Below the pieces are notes generated by a model. That model made no database searches and was not told where the DNA came from. It saw nothing but the letters and a program-made list of their open reading frames with translations. Source: Clostridiales bacterium (GTDB taxonomy: Bacteria; Bacillota; Clostridia; Oscillospirales; Acutalibacteraceae). From it: 64,000 nt of DNA. Both the position numbers and the translations under genes were made by a program. This document shows positions 1 through 9,080 of this stretch, piece after piece. Each line of letters begins with the position of its first letter. The stretch's first letter is position 1. Where the stretch lies: the NCBI GenBank assembly GCA_021199275.1, contig JAJQIJ010000015.1, positions 1 to 64,000 of the forward strand, written 5' to 3'.

Positions 1-83
1 ATTAACATATACTTAACAAAAAGAAAACAGGAATATGATACAATTAAAACCAACTAAGCTTAACTAAGTAAAAGGAATTAATA

Positions 84-899
84 ATGATTACTAACCCTTA
101 TAAAGTGCTTGGCGTGCCGGACGGCGCTTCGGAAGAGGAATGCGCGCAGGCGTTTAAAAAGCTTGCTAAAAAATACCACCCCGACTTAAACCCGAACGAC
201 CCCGAAGCCGCTAAAAAAATGGCTGAAATAAATGCCGCATTTGACCAGATTAAGGCAGAAAAGGCAGGGGGCAGCTCAAACAGATATTCTTATTCCGGCT
301 CCGGTGCCGGCTCGTCTGCTTCATCTGCGCCTGACTATTACCAGTCAGCCGCGCAATTTATTAAAAACAGGCAATACCGCCAGGCACGCAATCTTTTAAA
401 CGAAATAGAAGACAAAAATGCAAATTGGTATTACCTTGCCGCCGTTGCCGAAATGGGGCTTGGCAGAAAAAATAACGCTTTAAATTTTATAAACCGGGCA
501 TGCAATATGGAACCTGCGAACGTGCAGTTTTCAGAAGCAAAGCGCCTTATTGAAAACGGCATTACGCCCGGCGGTTACACAACCTTTGTTGACTTTTCGG
601 GCTATGGCCGCAGCGGCGGGCGCGCCACTAATTCACGCGGCTATTCCGTTAACACCGGCAGGGGCTGCCTGCCGCGGTTTTTTAGATTTATTTTAATATT
701 GTTTTTAATCAGAATTATTATTTATATAGCGTCGTTAATTTTTGGCTTTGGCTCCGGCAATTCGGCTAATTATTATGATTATGGGCAGTCTTACGGCAAC
801 TCTTACAGTGATTCAAGCGGCGCTTACGGTGATTACGGCGATTCCGGCAGCTCGTTTGAATTTTCTTTCGGCGATTCCGGCGCGTCTTATGACGCCTGA
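84..899 (+). CDS. membrane-anchored J-domain (DnaJ-like) protein
   Basis: The N-terminal ~65 residues form a J domain with the HPD motif at residues 32-34, the part that stimulates the ATPase of DnaK-type Hsp70s. A Ser/Gly linker (~70-82), a TPR-like helical stretch (~85-150) and one hydrophobic segment (~198-222) follow; the tail is rich in Gly, Ser, Tyr and Asp. There is no Gly/Phe region or zinc centre, so this is a type III J protein and not DnaJ itself. AAAAGGA sits upstream of the ATG. The next gene, 41 bp downstream, is also a membrane protein and probably co-transcribed. The client and the orientation of the tail are unknown. Confidence 0.85.
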   Translation: MITNPYKVLGVPDGASEEECAQAFKKLAKKYHPDLNPNDPEAAKKMAEINAAFDQIKAEKAGGSSNRYSYSGSGAGSSASSAPDYYQSAAQFIKNRQYRQARNLLNEIEDKNANWYYLAAVAEMGLGRKNNALNFINRACNMEPANVQFSEAKRLIENGITPGGYTTFVDFSGYGRSGGRATNSRGYSVNTGRGCLPRFFRFILILFLIRIIIYIASLIFGFGSGNSANYYDYGQSYGNSYSDSSGAYGDYGDSGSSFEFSFGDSGASYDA

Positions 900-940
900 A
901 TTCCGGGTATGACTAAGTAAATTACGAAAGGGAGACATAA

Positions 941-1384
941 ATGAAAAACTTTTTTTATAAACTGAGCGCTAAATTTGCGCGCTTTATGCAGGGCAGAAAC
1001 GGCTCTGACCGCCTGTCAAGAGACATGCTGTGGATTTATCTTGCAGTCATACTTTTGGGCACAATTTTGGGCAACGCCCTGAACTCTCAAACTCTTTACT
1101 ATATTTTTTATGTCATTTCGCTGGCAATTGTTATTTTTGACTTTTACAGAATATTTTCAAAAAAATTAGACGCGCGGCGCAAAGAAAACGCACGCTGGCT
1201 TGCGTTTATAGCGTCAGTTAAAAAGAAATTCAGGCTGCTTGCTGACAGGTTTAAATTCAGGAAAACCCATATATTCAGGCGCTGCCCCAAATGCAAGGCA
1301 GTGTTAAGGCTGAAAAAGGTAAAAGGCAAGCACACCGTTTGCTGCCCGCACTGTGCGCAAAAATTCAGTGTCAGGGTAATTTGA
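941..1384 (+). CDS. two-span membrane protein with C-terminal zinc ribbon
   Basis: This 147-residue protein has two predicted membrane spans (~29-48 and ~52-71), a basic linker, and a C-terminal CPKC...CPHC pair spaced like a zinc ribbon. It follows the J-domain gene by 41 bp behind AAAGGGAG, so the two are likely one transcript. Pairing with a J protein hints at a role in membrane protein folding or quality control, but that rests only on context. I do not recognise a named family. Confidence 0.75.
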   Translation: MKNFFYKLSAKFARFMQGRNGSDRLSRDMLWIYLAVILLGTILGNALNSQTLYYIFYVISLAIVIFDFYRIFSKKLDARRKENARWLAFIASVKKKFRLLADRFKFRKTHIFRRCPKCKAVLRLKKVKGKHTVCCPHCAQKFSVRVI

Positions 1385-1476
1385 GCGCCATTTTGCACCG
1401 CGACTTGTTTATTTTAACATGCATTCAGCGGCTCTGAGCGGCGCCCCACAGCATTAATGCATATTAAAACAAATAT

Positions 1477-1505
1477 TTGCATTTTTTTCTGTTTAATGTT
1501 AAAAT
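1477..1505 (+). promoter_or_regulatory. probable sigma-A promoter of the DtxR-type regulator gene
   Basis: TTGCAT (1477-1482), a 17-bp spacer and TAAAAT (1500-1505) lie just upstream of the ribosome binding site AAAGGGGG. The preceding 90 bp (1385-1476) contain an imperfect AT-rich hairpin that may end the upstream gene. Confidence 0.5.
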
Positions 1506-1526
1506 AATAAAAAAGGGGGCAGCAGC

Positions 1527-1913
1527 GTGTATATAAAAGAAAGCGGCGAAAATTACCTTGAAACAATTTTAATAATTCATAACCGCAAGGGCTATTGCCG
1601 AAGCATTGATATTTGCAATGAAATGGGCTTTGCCAAACCCAGCGTTTCCGTATATATGAAACACCTGCGCGAGGGCGGCTATATCACTGTTAATGATGAC
1701 GGGAATATATTATTGACTGAAAGCGGCCGCAACATTGCGGAACATATTTATGAGCGCCATAATGTAATAGCCGGCTTTTTAATGCTGCTTGGCACAAGTG
1801 AAGATGTGGCATATCAGGATTCCTGTAAAATGGAGCATGACATAAGCGAAGAAACATTTCAAAACATGAAAAATATTTACCTGCGCCAACGTGAAGAGGG
1901 CTCAAACATATAA
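1527..1913 (+). CDS. DtxR/MntR-family metal-dependent transcriptional regulator
   Basis: A 128-residue regulator with an N-terminal winged helix (~1-62, including a recognition helix around FAKPSVSVYMKHL) followed by the dimerisation and metal-binding helices of the DtxR/MntR family. Visible ligand candidates are Glu in the first helix, His in ERHNV, and Cys-x-x-Glu-His in the second domain. The Cys-containing set resembles DtxR/SirR more than MntR, and the residue aligned with MntR Asp8 is Asn. It therefore probably senses Mn or Fe, but which is uncertain. There is no SH3-like third domain. The start is GTG behind a strong GGGGG site. No transporter gene is adjacent. Confidence 0.85.
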   Translation: MYIKESGENYLETILIIHNRKGYCRSIDICNEMGFAKPSVSVYMKHLREGGYITVNDDGNILLTESGRNIAEHIYERHNVIAGFLMLLGTSEDVAYQDSCKMEHDISEETFQNMKNIYLRQREEGSNI

Positions 1914-1954
1914 CTTATGTGGAATGCCCCCACTTTAAACATTAACGCAAAAAA

Positions 1955-1990
1955 CAGCCGCTGTGCATTCAATGCAGCGGCTGCTTTGTT
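1955..1990. terminator. bidirectional hairpin terminator
   Basis: CAGCCGCTG (1955-1963) pairs with CAGCGGCTG (1975-1983); the stem can be extended through the loop. An A-run precedes and a T-rich run follows, so it can terminate the regulator gene (+) and the spoIIID-proC transcript (-). Confidence 0.65.
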
Positions 1991-2083
1991 TAATTAGTTT
2001 AAAAATAAAATAAATTTTTCGGCATTTAACCGTCGGCTTTAAAATTAAGACACGCAGGGCATTGCCGGTTTTGCCGCGCTTTT

Positions 2084-2881
2084 TTAAAGCTTTTTGTCTT
2101 TATCAAGCGATTTCGCAACAGCATTTGCCACAGCGCTTTCAAAGCCGTCTGCTTTAAGTGACATTACGCCCTCAATTGTGGTGCCGCCGGGGGAACAGAC
2201 GCTGTCAATCAGCTCATATGGGTGTACGCCTGTTTGCATTACCATTTCGGCGCTGCCCAAAACAGTCTGCGCGGCGATTTTGAGCGCTTCATCTTTTTTC
2301 ATGCCAAACTGCACGCCTGCACGCGCCATTGAGTCAATAAACATAAAGACAAACGCCGGGGCGCAGCCGGACAGCACACCGAAAAGCGGAAAAAATTTTT
2401 CGTCAAGCTCTGTGACGGTGCCTACTGATGAAAAGATTTTTTCAACAAATTTTATGTCTTTTTTCGCCACCTTTGCACCTGCGCAATAAGCGCTTGCAGC
2501 GCAATTTACCTTTGCATTTATGTTTGGCATAACCCTGATTATTTTATTTTCGTGCGAAAGGTTGTTTCTTATATCTGCAATACTTTTTCCGGCCGCAATT
2601 GAAATTAAAACTGCGTTTTCTTCCAGCAGCACAGCGTTGATTTTGTTAAGCACGCTTGCAATTACGTTGGGCTTCACTGCAAGCACAACATAGTCTGACT
2701 GGCGCACAAGCTCTGTTTCATTTTCGCATTTATTAATGCCAAGCTTTGCAGCCATGTTTTCGGTTTTTGTAAAATCAGTGTCAAAGCAGAAAATATTTTT
2801 TGCGCTTACCGCTTTTGAAGCAACAACACCGTTCATAATGGCGCTTGCCATGTTTCCGCAGCCTATAAAACCAATATTCAT
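2084..2881 (-). CDS. proC: pyrroline-5-carboxylate reductase
   Basis: Catalyses the last step of proline synthesis, NAD(P)H-dependent reduction of 1-pyrroline-5-carboxylate. The 265-residue length is normal. The N-terminus has the dinucleotide-binding GFIGCGNMA, and the C-terminal dimer domain has the family signature SPGGTTIEG. It lies 32 bp downstream of spoIIID on the same strand and is probably co-transcribed with it, an unusual pairing of a metabolic and a sporulation gene. Confidence 0.95.
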   Translation of the reverse strand: MNIGFIGCGNMASAIMNGVVASKAVSAKNIFCFDTDFTKTENMAAKLGINKCENETELVRQSDYVVLAVKPNVIASVLNKINAVLLEENAVLISIAAGKSIADIRNNLSHENKIIRVMPNINAKVNCAASAYCAGAKVAKKDIKFVEKIFSSVGTVTELDEKFFPLFGVLSGCAPAFVFMFIDSMARAGVQFGMKKDEALKIAAQTVLGSAEMVMQTGVHPYELIDSVCSPGGTTIEGVMSLKADGFESAVANAVAKSLDKDKKL

Positions 2882-2913
2882 TTAAAATTCCCCCCGGGCT
2901 ATTATTTAATTAT

Positions 2914-3180
2914 TCAGCTTTTGTCAGCTGTTTTAAGCTTTTCATATTTTTCTTTTGTTGCCTTGCCGCCCCTTATATGGCGTTCGGCTTTATTTTCTTC
3001 AAGCACCTTTTTTACGCCGTAATAAAGTTCTCTGTCAATTTCATAAAGGCGCTTCGTAACGTCTATATGTACTGTTGATTTGCTTATGCCGAACACTGTG
3101 CCGGCCCGGCGCACCGTAGCGCCGCTGTTTTTTATATATTTTCCTATTTCGATACACCGTTTTTCAACATTGCTTTTCAA
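2914..3180 (-). CDS. spoIIID: sporulation transcriptional regulator SpoIIID
   Basis: Small DNA-binding protein that in Bacillus tunes sigma-E-dependent genes in the mother cell. The helix-turn-helix with VFGISKSTVHIDVTKRL and the basic motif RHIRGGKATKEKY match the family closely. I prefer the TTG start at 3180 because the 16 residues up to IGKYI then align without gaps with the Bacillus protein as I remember it. A GTG at 3189 is possible but lies only ~2 nt after the AAGGA sequence. An inverted repeat covers the translation start (see 3185-3222). Confidence 0.9.
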   Translation of the reverse strand: MKSNVEKRCIEIGKYIKNSGATVRRAGTVFGISKSTVHIDVTKRLYEIDRELYYGVKKVLEENKAERHIRGGKATKEKYEKLKTADKS

Positions 3181-3184
3181 TGTG

Positions 3185-3222
3185 TTCACCGTCCTTAATA
3201 AACTATATTAAAAAACGGTGAA
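3185..3222 (-). promoter_or_regulatory. inverted repeat over the spoIIID ribosome binding site
   Basis: TTCACCGT (3185-3192) and ACGGTGAA (3215-3222) are perfect 8-bp arms flanking an AT-rich 22-bp loop that contains the AAGGA sequence of spoIIID. It could be an operator or an RNA hairpin that limits translation. Confidence 0.4.
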
Positions 3223-3253
3223 TTTTATTACATTAAAACAGGACTTGCCGGCT

Positions 3254-3973
3254 CTATGCGCCTATTGCCGCGGCAATTAGTTCATAAAGCGGAACAAGAA
3301 GCACCGGAAACAGAATTGCCGGCAGGTAATTCATGACTTTAAATTTACCTATTTCTGCCAGGTTAAGCCCCAGCGCTAAAATTAACAGGCTGCCAACCGA
3401 CACCATTTCGTTAATAACACTGTCGCTCAAAAATGGGGCAACGGCGCTTGAAAGCAAAACAATGGCGCCCTGAAAAACAAATACAAACACGGCTGACGCG
3501 CACACGCCGACGCCCAGTGTGCTTGCAAGCACAAAGCTTGAAATCAAGTCAAGCACAGACTTTATAAATATCATTTGATTGTCGCCGTTGAGCCCGGCTT
3601 CAAGACTGCCTACAATTGTCATAGAGCCAATACAGAAAACCAGGCAAGCCGTTACAAAGCCGTTGGCGAATGTGCCGGCGTTCACCTCGCTTTTTTTAAG
3701 CTTTTTTTCAATTTTTTCACTGAAACGGTTAAAGCGCCTGTCAATATCAACCCAACTGCCCAGCAAAGCGCCAAGCACTATTGAAATTATTAACACAATT
3801 GTATTTTCGCCCTGAAGCGTGCCGCTTATGCCAATGTAAATTGTGCAAAGGCCAATGCCTTTCATTAATATAGTTTTATATTTTTCGGCAATTCCTTTTT
3901 TTAACAGCAGCCCAAGTAAAGAGCCTATCAGCACAGTTGCGGTATTTACCGCAACGCCAATCATTCCTGCCAT
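3254..3973 (-). CDS. DUF554 family membrane protein
   Basis: An integral membrane protein with about seven hydrophobic segments. The N-terminal run MIGVAVNTATVLIGSLLGLL and the GSMTIVGSLEAGLNGD segment are typical of the DUF554 family, whose substrate is not established to my knowledge. I chose the ATG at 3973 because AGGGG lies 7 nt upstream; the family often starts three codons later, at the ATG at 3964. It is 73 bp upstream of spoIIID on the same strand, with its own promoter presumably in the divergent gap before the beta-galactosidase gene. Confidence 0.85.
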   Translation of the reverse strand: MAGMIGVAVNTATVLIGSLLGLLLKKGIAEKYKTILMKGIGLCTIYIGISGTLQGENTIVLIISIVLGALLGSWVDIDRRFNRFSEKIEKKLKKSEVNAGTFANGFVTACLVFCIGSMTIVGSLEAGLNGDNQMIFIKSVLDLISSFVLASTLGVGVCASAVFVFVFQGAIVLLSSAVAPFLSDSVINEMVSVGSLLILALGLNLAEIGKFKVMNYLPAILFPVLLVPLYELIAAAIGA

Positions 3974-4038
3974 ATTTTTACCCCTGAAACCATACAATTT
4001 ATTTATATTATAACGCAGTTTGGCAATTCTGTAAAGTG

Positions 4039-4067
4039 TTTACAGATAAAGAAAAATATGTTATAAT
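4039..4067 (+). promoter_or_regulatory. promoter of the beta-galactosidase operon
   Basis: TTTACA (4039-4044), 17-bp spacer, TATAAT (4062-4067). The leader to the ATG at 4246 is about 170 nt long, with a small GCCGG hairpin near 4082-4100 and a dispersed repeat copy at 4154-4214. Confidence 0.6.
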
Positions 4068-4153
4068 TGTGGTTGTCAAATGCCGGGCGCTCTTGCCGGC
4101 AGGTTGGCTGCGTTAAAATTTGCGCCTGTCTGTGTAAAATAAAAGGTGTAATT

Positions 4154-4214
4154 TTAAGCGCCGTTTCATTAAAATAATAACGGGCAAGCCCTTATTGAAT
4201 AGCAGGGCATTGCC
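4154..4214 (+). repeat. dispersed intergenic hairpin repeat, copy 1
   Basis: Contains TTAAGCGCCGTTT, then AATAACGGGC/AA/GCCCTTATT, which folds as a hairpin, then TGAATAGCA and GGGCATTGCC. The same core recurs near 19267, 25687, 26889, 37277, 46848 and 57754. Confidence 0.7.
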
Positions 4215-4245
4215 ACTTACTAAATTTTTTTAAGGAAAATTTATT

Positions 4246-7200
4246 ATGATATACAAAATTGCCAATAACAATTTTAGAGAAAAAAATATTTTTGCAGAAA
4301 ATCTTGCAGACAAGCGCTCATATTTCATTCCTTTTTCAACCGGAAATGAAATGCTTAAAACCGATTACAGGTGCGAAAGGAGCTCGTCTTCAAAAGTAAA
4401 GCTGCTTTCCGGCGAATGGCAGTTTAAATATTTTGCAAACTGTGCAGATTTGCCGGTTGAATTAAACACAGATGAAATTCAATTTGACAAAATTCCGGTG
4501 CCGTCTATGTGGCAGTTTACCGGCTATGAGCCGCCCGTTTATGTTAATATAAGATATGAATTTGACGGCCCGGCGCCTCAAATACCCGCTGTCTGCCCCG
4601 CAGGCGTTTATTTAAAAAAGTTTCATGTTGCCAATAAATGCGCAAACAGCTTTTTGTCTTTTTTAGGCGCTGCGGGCGCTCTTTCGGTTTATATCAACGG
4701 CTGCTATGTGGGCTACAGCGAAGGCAGCCATAACACGGCGGAATTTGATGTTTCAAAATTTATAAACAGCGGCGAAAATGAGCTGCTTGTTGTTTTGCAC
4801 AAATGGTCAAGCGGCAGCTATCTTGAATGCCAGGACATGTTCAGAAACAACGGCATTTTTCGTGACGTGCTGCTTTATCAATATTCAGACGACTTTGTTT
4901 TTGATTTTGAAGCTAAAACAACTTACAACCAAGACGGCACATATATGCTTGACGTAATTCCCAAATTTGTTATTTCACGCCAGCTTACCTTTACCGCTGA
5001 AATTTATGACGGGGAAAAGCAGTTGGCCCAAAAGTCAATAAATATATGCCCAAATAAAACAGATATAATTACGTTTGACGTTTTAGATGTAAATGAGTGG
5101 AGCGCCGAAACACCGCGGCTATATAATTTATATCTGACGCTTTCATCTGCCGGCGAAGAAATAGACGTCATAAGGGTTAAAATAGGTTTTCGCCACATTG
5201 AAATAAGTTCCGGCACATTTTACTTTAACAACAAAAAAATAAAGCTGCTTGGCGTAAACCACCATGACACTAACCCCAAAACAGGCTATGTGTGTTCCGC
5301 CGGCGACATGGAAAACGACATTAAAATTATGAAAGAATATAATGTCAACTGCGTGCGCACGTCACACTACCCGCCCGACCCGCTTTTTTTGGCTCTTTGC
5401 GACGAATACGGGATATATGTTGTTGACGAAGCAGACATTGAAACGCACGGCATGAGCGCCCTTGGCAATATAAATGCGCTTAGTAATGACCCCAGCTGGC
5501 GGGAACATTATCTTGACAGGGTAATGCGCATGTATGAAAGAGATAAAAACCACCCGTCAATAACCATGTTTTCATTGGGAAATGAGTCAGGCGGAATAAA
5601 ATGCCAGGATTATTGCTATGCCGCTTTGAAAAAGAAAACGGACATTCCAATTCATTATGAAGCGGCGTGCCGCACCAAGAGGCATTATTACGATGTATAT
5701 TCCCAAATGTACACGCCCAGCGCAATATGCAAAAAAATTGCAAAGGGCAGGGGGCTGCCCAAAAAATATTATAAAAAGCCGTTTTTTCTGTGCGAATATG
5801 CGCATGCCATGGGCGTCGGCGCGGGCGAGCTGCAAACTTATGTTGATTTGTTTTATAAAAGCGACATTATGCTGGGCGGGTGCATATGGGAATTTGCAGA
5901 CCACGCTGTTTACCATGCCGGCGGCAAATACAAATATACCTATGGCGGAGACCATGGTGAAAGAAAGCATGATTACAATTTTTGCACAGACGGCCTTTTC
6001 ACGCCTGACAGGAAGCCGCACACCGGCGCTTTGCAAATGAAAGAGTGCTATTCGCCTGTCACTGTGCATTTTGCGGGTGGGTGTAATTTTGAATTAAAAA
6101 ACAATTTGTTTTTCAGGCAGCTTGACATCAGGGCTTCATATTCAGTGGCTGAAAACGGCGCTCAGGTTTCAGCCGGCTCTTTTAATGTGTGCATTAAGCC
6201 GCAGGAAAAAATAATTGAAAAAATCAACATAAAAAAAAGCGGCGCGCCGTGCCACAGGGTTATAATATTTAAATTTTTTGACGGTGAAAGGCAGCTTTCA
6301 CGCAGAGAAATTGTGCTTGAAAATAATTATGCTTTTTCCGAAATAAAACCTGATGAAGCGCCTTGCATAAAAGATTCGGAAAAAAACACAATAATCAGCT
6401 GCGCCGGCAATGTAAAAATTATTTTTAACAGAAAGGCCGGCGTTATTGAAAGCTATTCTTATAACGGCACCGAACTCTTCAATCAAACACCGCTGGGCTT
6501 TGCACGCGGCTTTTTGCCTGATTTATTCAGAGCCCCGCTTGATAACGACATGTATATGAAGCTTGCGTGGAACAGAGCTTTTCTTTCTGATTTCAGGCTC
6601 AGTGCAAACCGTATTAAAAAGTCAGTTATTTTAAAAGATTCCTGCGCCGTATTAACTGCAAAGCACAAGCTTATGACGCCGCGATATTCAAACGCCGGCA
6701 CGGTTATTACAAAATATACCGTGCATTCAAACGGCGCTATTGACATTGATTATGTCTATAAACACCTTAGATTTTTAAATGTGCCGCGAATTGGCATGCA
6801 GCTTGAAATGCCGCGTGAATTTTCAAATATTAAATATTACGGGCTTGACTGTGAAAGCCTTTCTGATTTCAAGGCGCACGCAGCGCATGATGTGTGCAAG
6901 CTGAATGTTTGTGAAATGCGCGAAAACTATATAAAACCGCAGGAAAGTTCAATGCGTGACTCAACATATTGGGCTGAAATTACTGACGAGCACGGATTAG
7001 GGCTGCGTTTTGAAAGCGAAAAATCTTTTGTGTTCAGCGCAAATCATTTCACCCCGCAGCAGTGTGAAAAGGCGCGCCATGCCGAAGATTTGCATGACTA
7101 TGACACAACAAATGTGCATATTGACGCTTTTATGATGGGCGCCGGCTCAAATTCCTGCGGGCAGCCGCCCGTGGGCGCACACAGAAAGCTTTTAGTCAGC

Positions 7201-7251
7201 CGTTTTTACGGCGGCTTCAGGGTAAGAGTTGTGGGTGGTGCAGGTGTATAA
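4246..7251 (+). CDS. lacZ: beta-galactosidase, glycoside hydrolase family 2
   Basis: Cytoplasmic LacZ-type enzyme hydrolysing beta-galactosides; no signal peptide. Its 1001 residues carry the GH2 order: sugar-binding domain (~45-215), immunoglobulin-like domain, TIM barrel (~325-610), a second immunoglobulin-like domain, and the C-terminal small chain. The acid/base is Glu447 in SLGNESGG and the nucleophile Glu517 in CEYAHAMG. The usual CEYAHAMGNS continues here as GVG, so the Asn after the nucleophile loop is replaced. AAGGA precedes the ATG. The 3' end overlaps the start region of acpS, so the gene heads an operon with acpS-nnr-lipoprotein. Confidence 0.93.
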   Translation: MIYKIANNNFREKNIFAENLADKRSYFIPFSTGNEMLKTDYRCERSSSSKVKLLSGEWQFKYFANCADLPVELNTDEIQFDKIPVPSMWQFTGYEPPVYVNIRYEFDGPAPQIPAVCPAGVYLKKFHVANKCANSFLSFLGAAGALSVYINGCYVGYSEGSHNTAEFDVSKFINSGENELLVVLHKWSSGSYLECQDMFRNNGIFRDVLLYQYSDDFVFDFEAKTTYNQDGTYMLDVIPKFVISRQLTFTAEIYDGEKQLAQKSINICPNKTDIITFDVLDVNEWSAETPRLYNLYLTLSSAGEEIDVIRVKIGFRHIEISSGTFYFNNKKIKLLGVNHHDTNPKTGYVCSAGDMENDIKIMKEYNVNCVRTSHYPPDPLFLALCDEYGIYVVDEADIETHGMSALGNINALSNDPSWREHYLDRVMRMYERDKNHPSITMFSLGNESGGIKCQDYCYAALKKKTDIPIHYEAACRTKRHYYDVYSQMYTPSAICKKIAKGRGLPKKYYKKPFFLCEYAHAMGVGAGELQTYVDLFYKSDIMLGGCIWEFADHAVYHAGGKYKYTYGGDHGERKHDYNFCTDGLFTPDRKPHTGALQMKECYSPVTVHFAGGCNFELKNNLFFRQLDIRASYSVAENGAQVSAGSFNVCIKPQEKIIEKINIKKSGAPCHRVIIFKFFDGERQLSRREIVLENNYAFSEIKPDEAPCIKDSEKNTIISCAGNVKIIFNRKAGVIESYSYNGTELFNQTPLGFARGFLPDLFRAPLDNDMYMKLAWNRAFLSDFRLSANRIKKSVILKDSCAVLTAKHKLMTPRYSNAGTVITKYTVHSNGAIDIDYVYKHLRFLNVPRIGMQLEMPREFSNIKYYGLDCESLSDFKAHAAHDVCKLNVCEMRENYIKPQESSMRDSTYWAEITDEHGLGLRFESEKSFVFSANHFTPQQCEKARHAEDLHDYDTTNVHIDAFMMGAGSNSCGQPPVGAHRKLLVSRFYGGFRVRVVGGAGV

Positions 7252-7558
7252 AATCGGCGTTGACATTGTGAAAATTTCAAGAATTGAAAAAATCACTGAA
7301 AACAAAAGTTTTTTAAATAAGGTTTTCACTGAAAAAGAAATTGAACACTGCCGCACAGCACAAAGCTTCGCCGGAATATACGCCGCAAAGGAAGCTTATT
7401 TTAAGGCGCTCGGCACCGGGCTCAGGCTGCCGCTTTGTAATGTTGAAATTCTGCATGACAACAAAGGAAAGCCATTTATAGCTTCGCTTGACAAATGCGA
7501 TGTTTCAATAAGCCATGACGGCGAATACGCCGTTGCAGCCGTAATTTTATGGGAGTGA
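7238..7558 (+). CDS. acpS: holo-[acyl-carrier-protein] synthase
   Basis: Transfers 4'-phosphopantetheine from CoA to acyl carrier protein. The magnesium-binding Asp in KIGVDIVKISRI and the Glu in AAKEAYFKALGTG are both present. At ~106 residues it is slightly short at the C-terminus (family ~120). TTG 7229 and GTG codons 7235, 7238 and 7244 are possible starts. I chose 7238 because it places Met one residue before VYKIG, as in the family, ~9 nt after AGGGTAAGAG. It overlaps the end of the beta-galactosidase gene by 14 bp, which suggests translational coupling. Confidence 0.9.
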   Translation: MQVYKIGVDIVKISRIEKITENKSFLNKVFTEKEIEHCRTAQSFAGIYAAKEAYFKALGTGLRLPLCNVEILHDNKGKPFIASLDKCDVSISHDGEYAVAAVILWE

Positions 7559-7562
7559 GTTT

Positions 7563-9071
7563 ATGAAAATATTGACGCCCAGGCAGATGCTTTCTGCCGA
7601 AAACGCAGCGTTTCAAAAATATTTTACCGCAGCAGAGCTTATGAAAGCTGCGGGCGACAGCTCGGCTGATATAATTATAAAAAATTATGCAGATATTTTA
7701 AAAAGCGGGCGTGCCGCGGTTGTTTGCGGCAGCGGCAAAAATGCCGGCGACGGCTTTGTAATTGCAAAGCGTTTAAAGGAAAACGGCGCGGAAACAGAAA
7801 TAGTGCTGGCCGGCAAAGAGCCTGTGGCTAACGAGCCGAAGCTTTATTTTAAAGAGGCGCTTGATTTCGGCGTCAAGGTTTATTCTGCTGCGGATTATGG
7901 CTTTAACTGCGCGCTTATAATTGACTGCCTGTTCGGCACCGGCTTTCACGGTGAAGTAAAAGAGCCGTTTAAAAGCGTTATTGAAAAAATTAATTCATCT
8001 GGCGCAGCTGTGGTTTCTATTGATGTGCCAAGCGGCGTAAATGCCGAAACCGGCGAAGCCGTAACAGCTGTGCATGCCGATTTAACCATTGCCGTGTCGG
8101 ATTATAAGCTTGGCCACGTTTTGCCCGGCGGAAATGCATGCTGCGGCAAAACCGTTGTTGCAGACATAGGCATTCCGGAAGACTGTTATGAAAAGTGCGA
8201 CGTGGGCACAATAAGCCGCGCATATGTTAAAAGTCTTTTTAAAAAAAGAGACAAAAACTGCCACAAAGGCACAAACGGCAGGCTGCTTAATATCTGCGGC
8301 AGCTACCTTATGCCGGGTGCTGCGGTTATTTCTGCAAGCGCCGCGCTTAAAACCGGCGTTGGGCTGCTTGAATGCGCGTTTCCGAAATCTGTTTACCCTG
8401 TGCTTACTTCGCATTTAATTCAGCCCGTTTTTACGCCGCTTTGCGAAAATGAAAGTAAAACGGTGTCTATAGGCGCATTGGGTGTGTTATATGAAAAGCT
8501 TGCCGCTGCAAACGCTGTGTTGATAGGCTGTGGATTGGGCAATAACGACGACACGCAGGTTGTTGTAAACGAAATTGTAAAAACAGCTCAAGTTCCGCTT
8601 GTTATAGACGCAGACGGTATAAATTCGCTTAAAGTGAATATAGATGTTTTAAAAGACTCTAAGGCCGACATAATAATGACCCCGCACCCGGCAGAAATGG
8701 CGCGGCTTATAGGTGAAAGCACGGCATATGTGCAAAGCCACCGAATTGACTGCGCAAAAGCCTTTGCAAAGGAATATGGCGTTACGCTTGTGCTAAAGGG
8801 CGCTAACACAGTTGTTACAGACGGTAAGCGTGTTTTGGTTAACATGAAAGGGAACCCCGGCATGGCAATGGCAGGCACGGGCGACATGCTTTCTGGCATG
8901 ACGGCTTCATTTGCAGCACAGGGCATAAGCGCCTTTGATTCGGCAGCCGCTGCGGTTTATATTCATGCCTTATGCGGCGACATAACCGCGTCTGAAATAA
9001 GCGTCAGGGGCATGACTGTGGAAGATATGCTTGAACTGCTTGGCGCGTTGATGTCTGAATTTGAACAATGA
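7563..9071 (+). CDS. nnr: bifunctional NAD(P)H-hydrate epimerase / dehydratase
   Basis: Repairs damaged NAD(P)H hydrates. Residues ~1-215 form the YjeF-N epimerase, with GSGKNAGDGFVIAKRL in the place of the family's GPGNNGGDG loop. Residues ~225-502 form the dehydratase, with DADGIN, TPHPAEMARL and GTGDMLSGM, the last being the nucleotide/phosphate-binding motif. The acpS-nnr adjacency is common in Bacillota. The start ATG is 4 bp after the acpS stop, behind GGGAGTGAG. Confidence 0.95.
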   Translation: MKILTPRQMLSAENAAFQKYFTAAELMKAAGDSSADIIIKNYADILKSGRAAVVCGSGKNAGDGFVIAKRLKENGAETEIVLAGKEPVANEPKLYFKEALDFGVKVYSAADYGFNCALIIDCLFGTGFHGEVKEPFKSVIEKINSSGAAVVSIDVPSGVNAETGEAVTAVHADLTIAVSDYKLGHVLPGGNACCGKTVVADIGIPEDCYEKCDVGTISRAYVKSLFKKRDKNCHKGTNGRLLNICGSYLMPGAAVISASAALKTGVGLLECAFPKSVYPVLTSHLIQPVFTPLCENESKTVSIGALGVLYEKLAAANAVLIGCGLGNNDDTQVVVNEIVKTAQVPLVIDADGINSLKVNIDVLKDSKADIIMTPHPAEMARLIGESTAYVQSHRIDCAKAFAKEYGVTLVLKGANTVVTDGKRVLVNMKGNPGMAMAGTGDMLSGMTASFAAQGISAFDSAAAAVYIHALCGDITASEISVRGMTVEDMLELLGALMSEFEQ

Positions 9072-9080
9072 GCTGATTTT

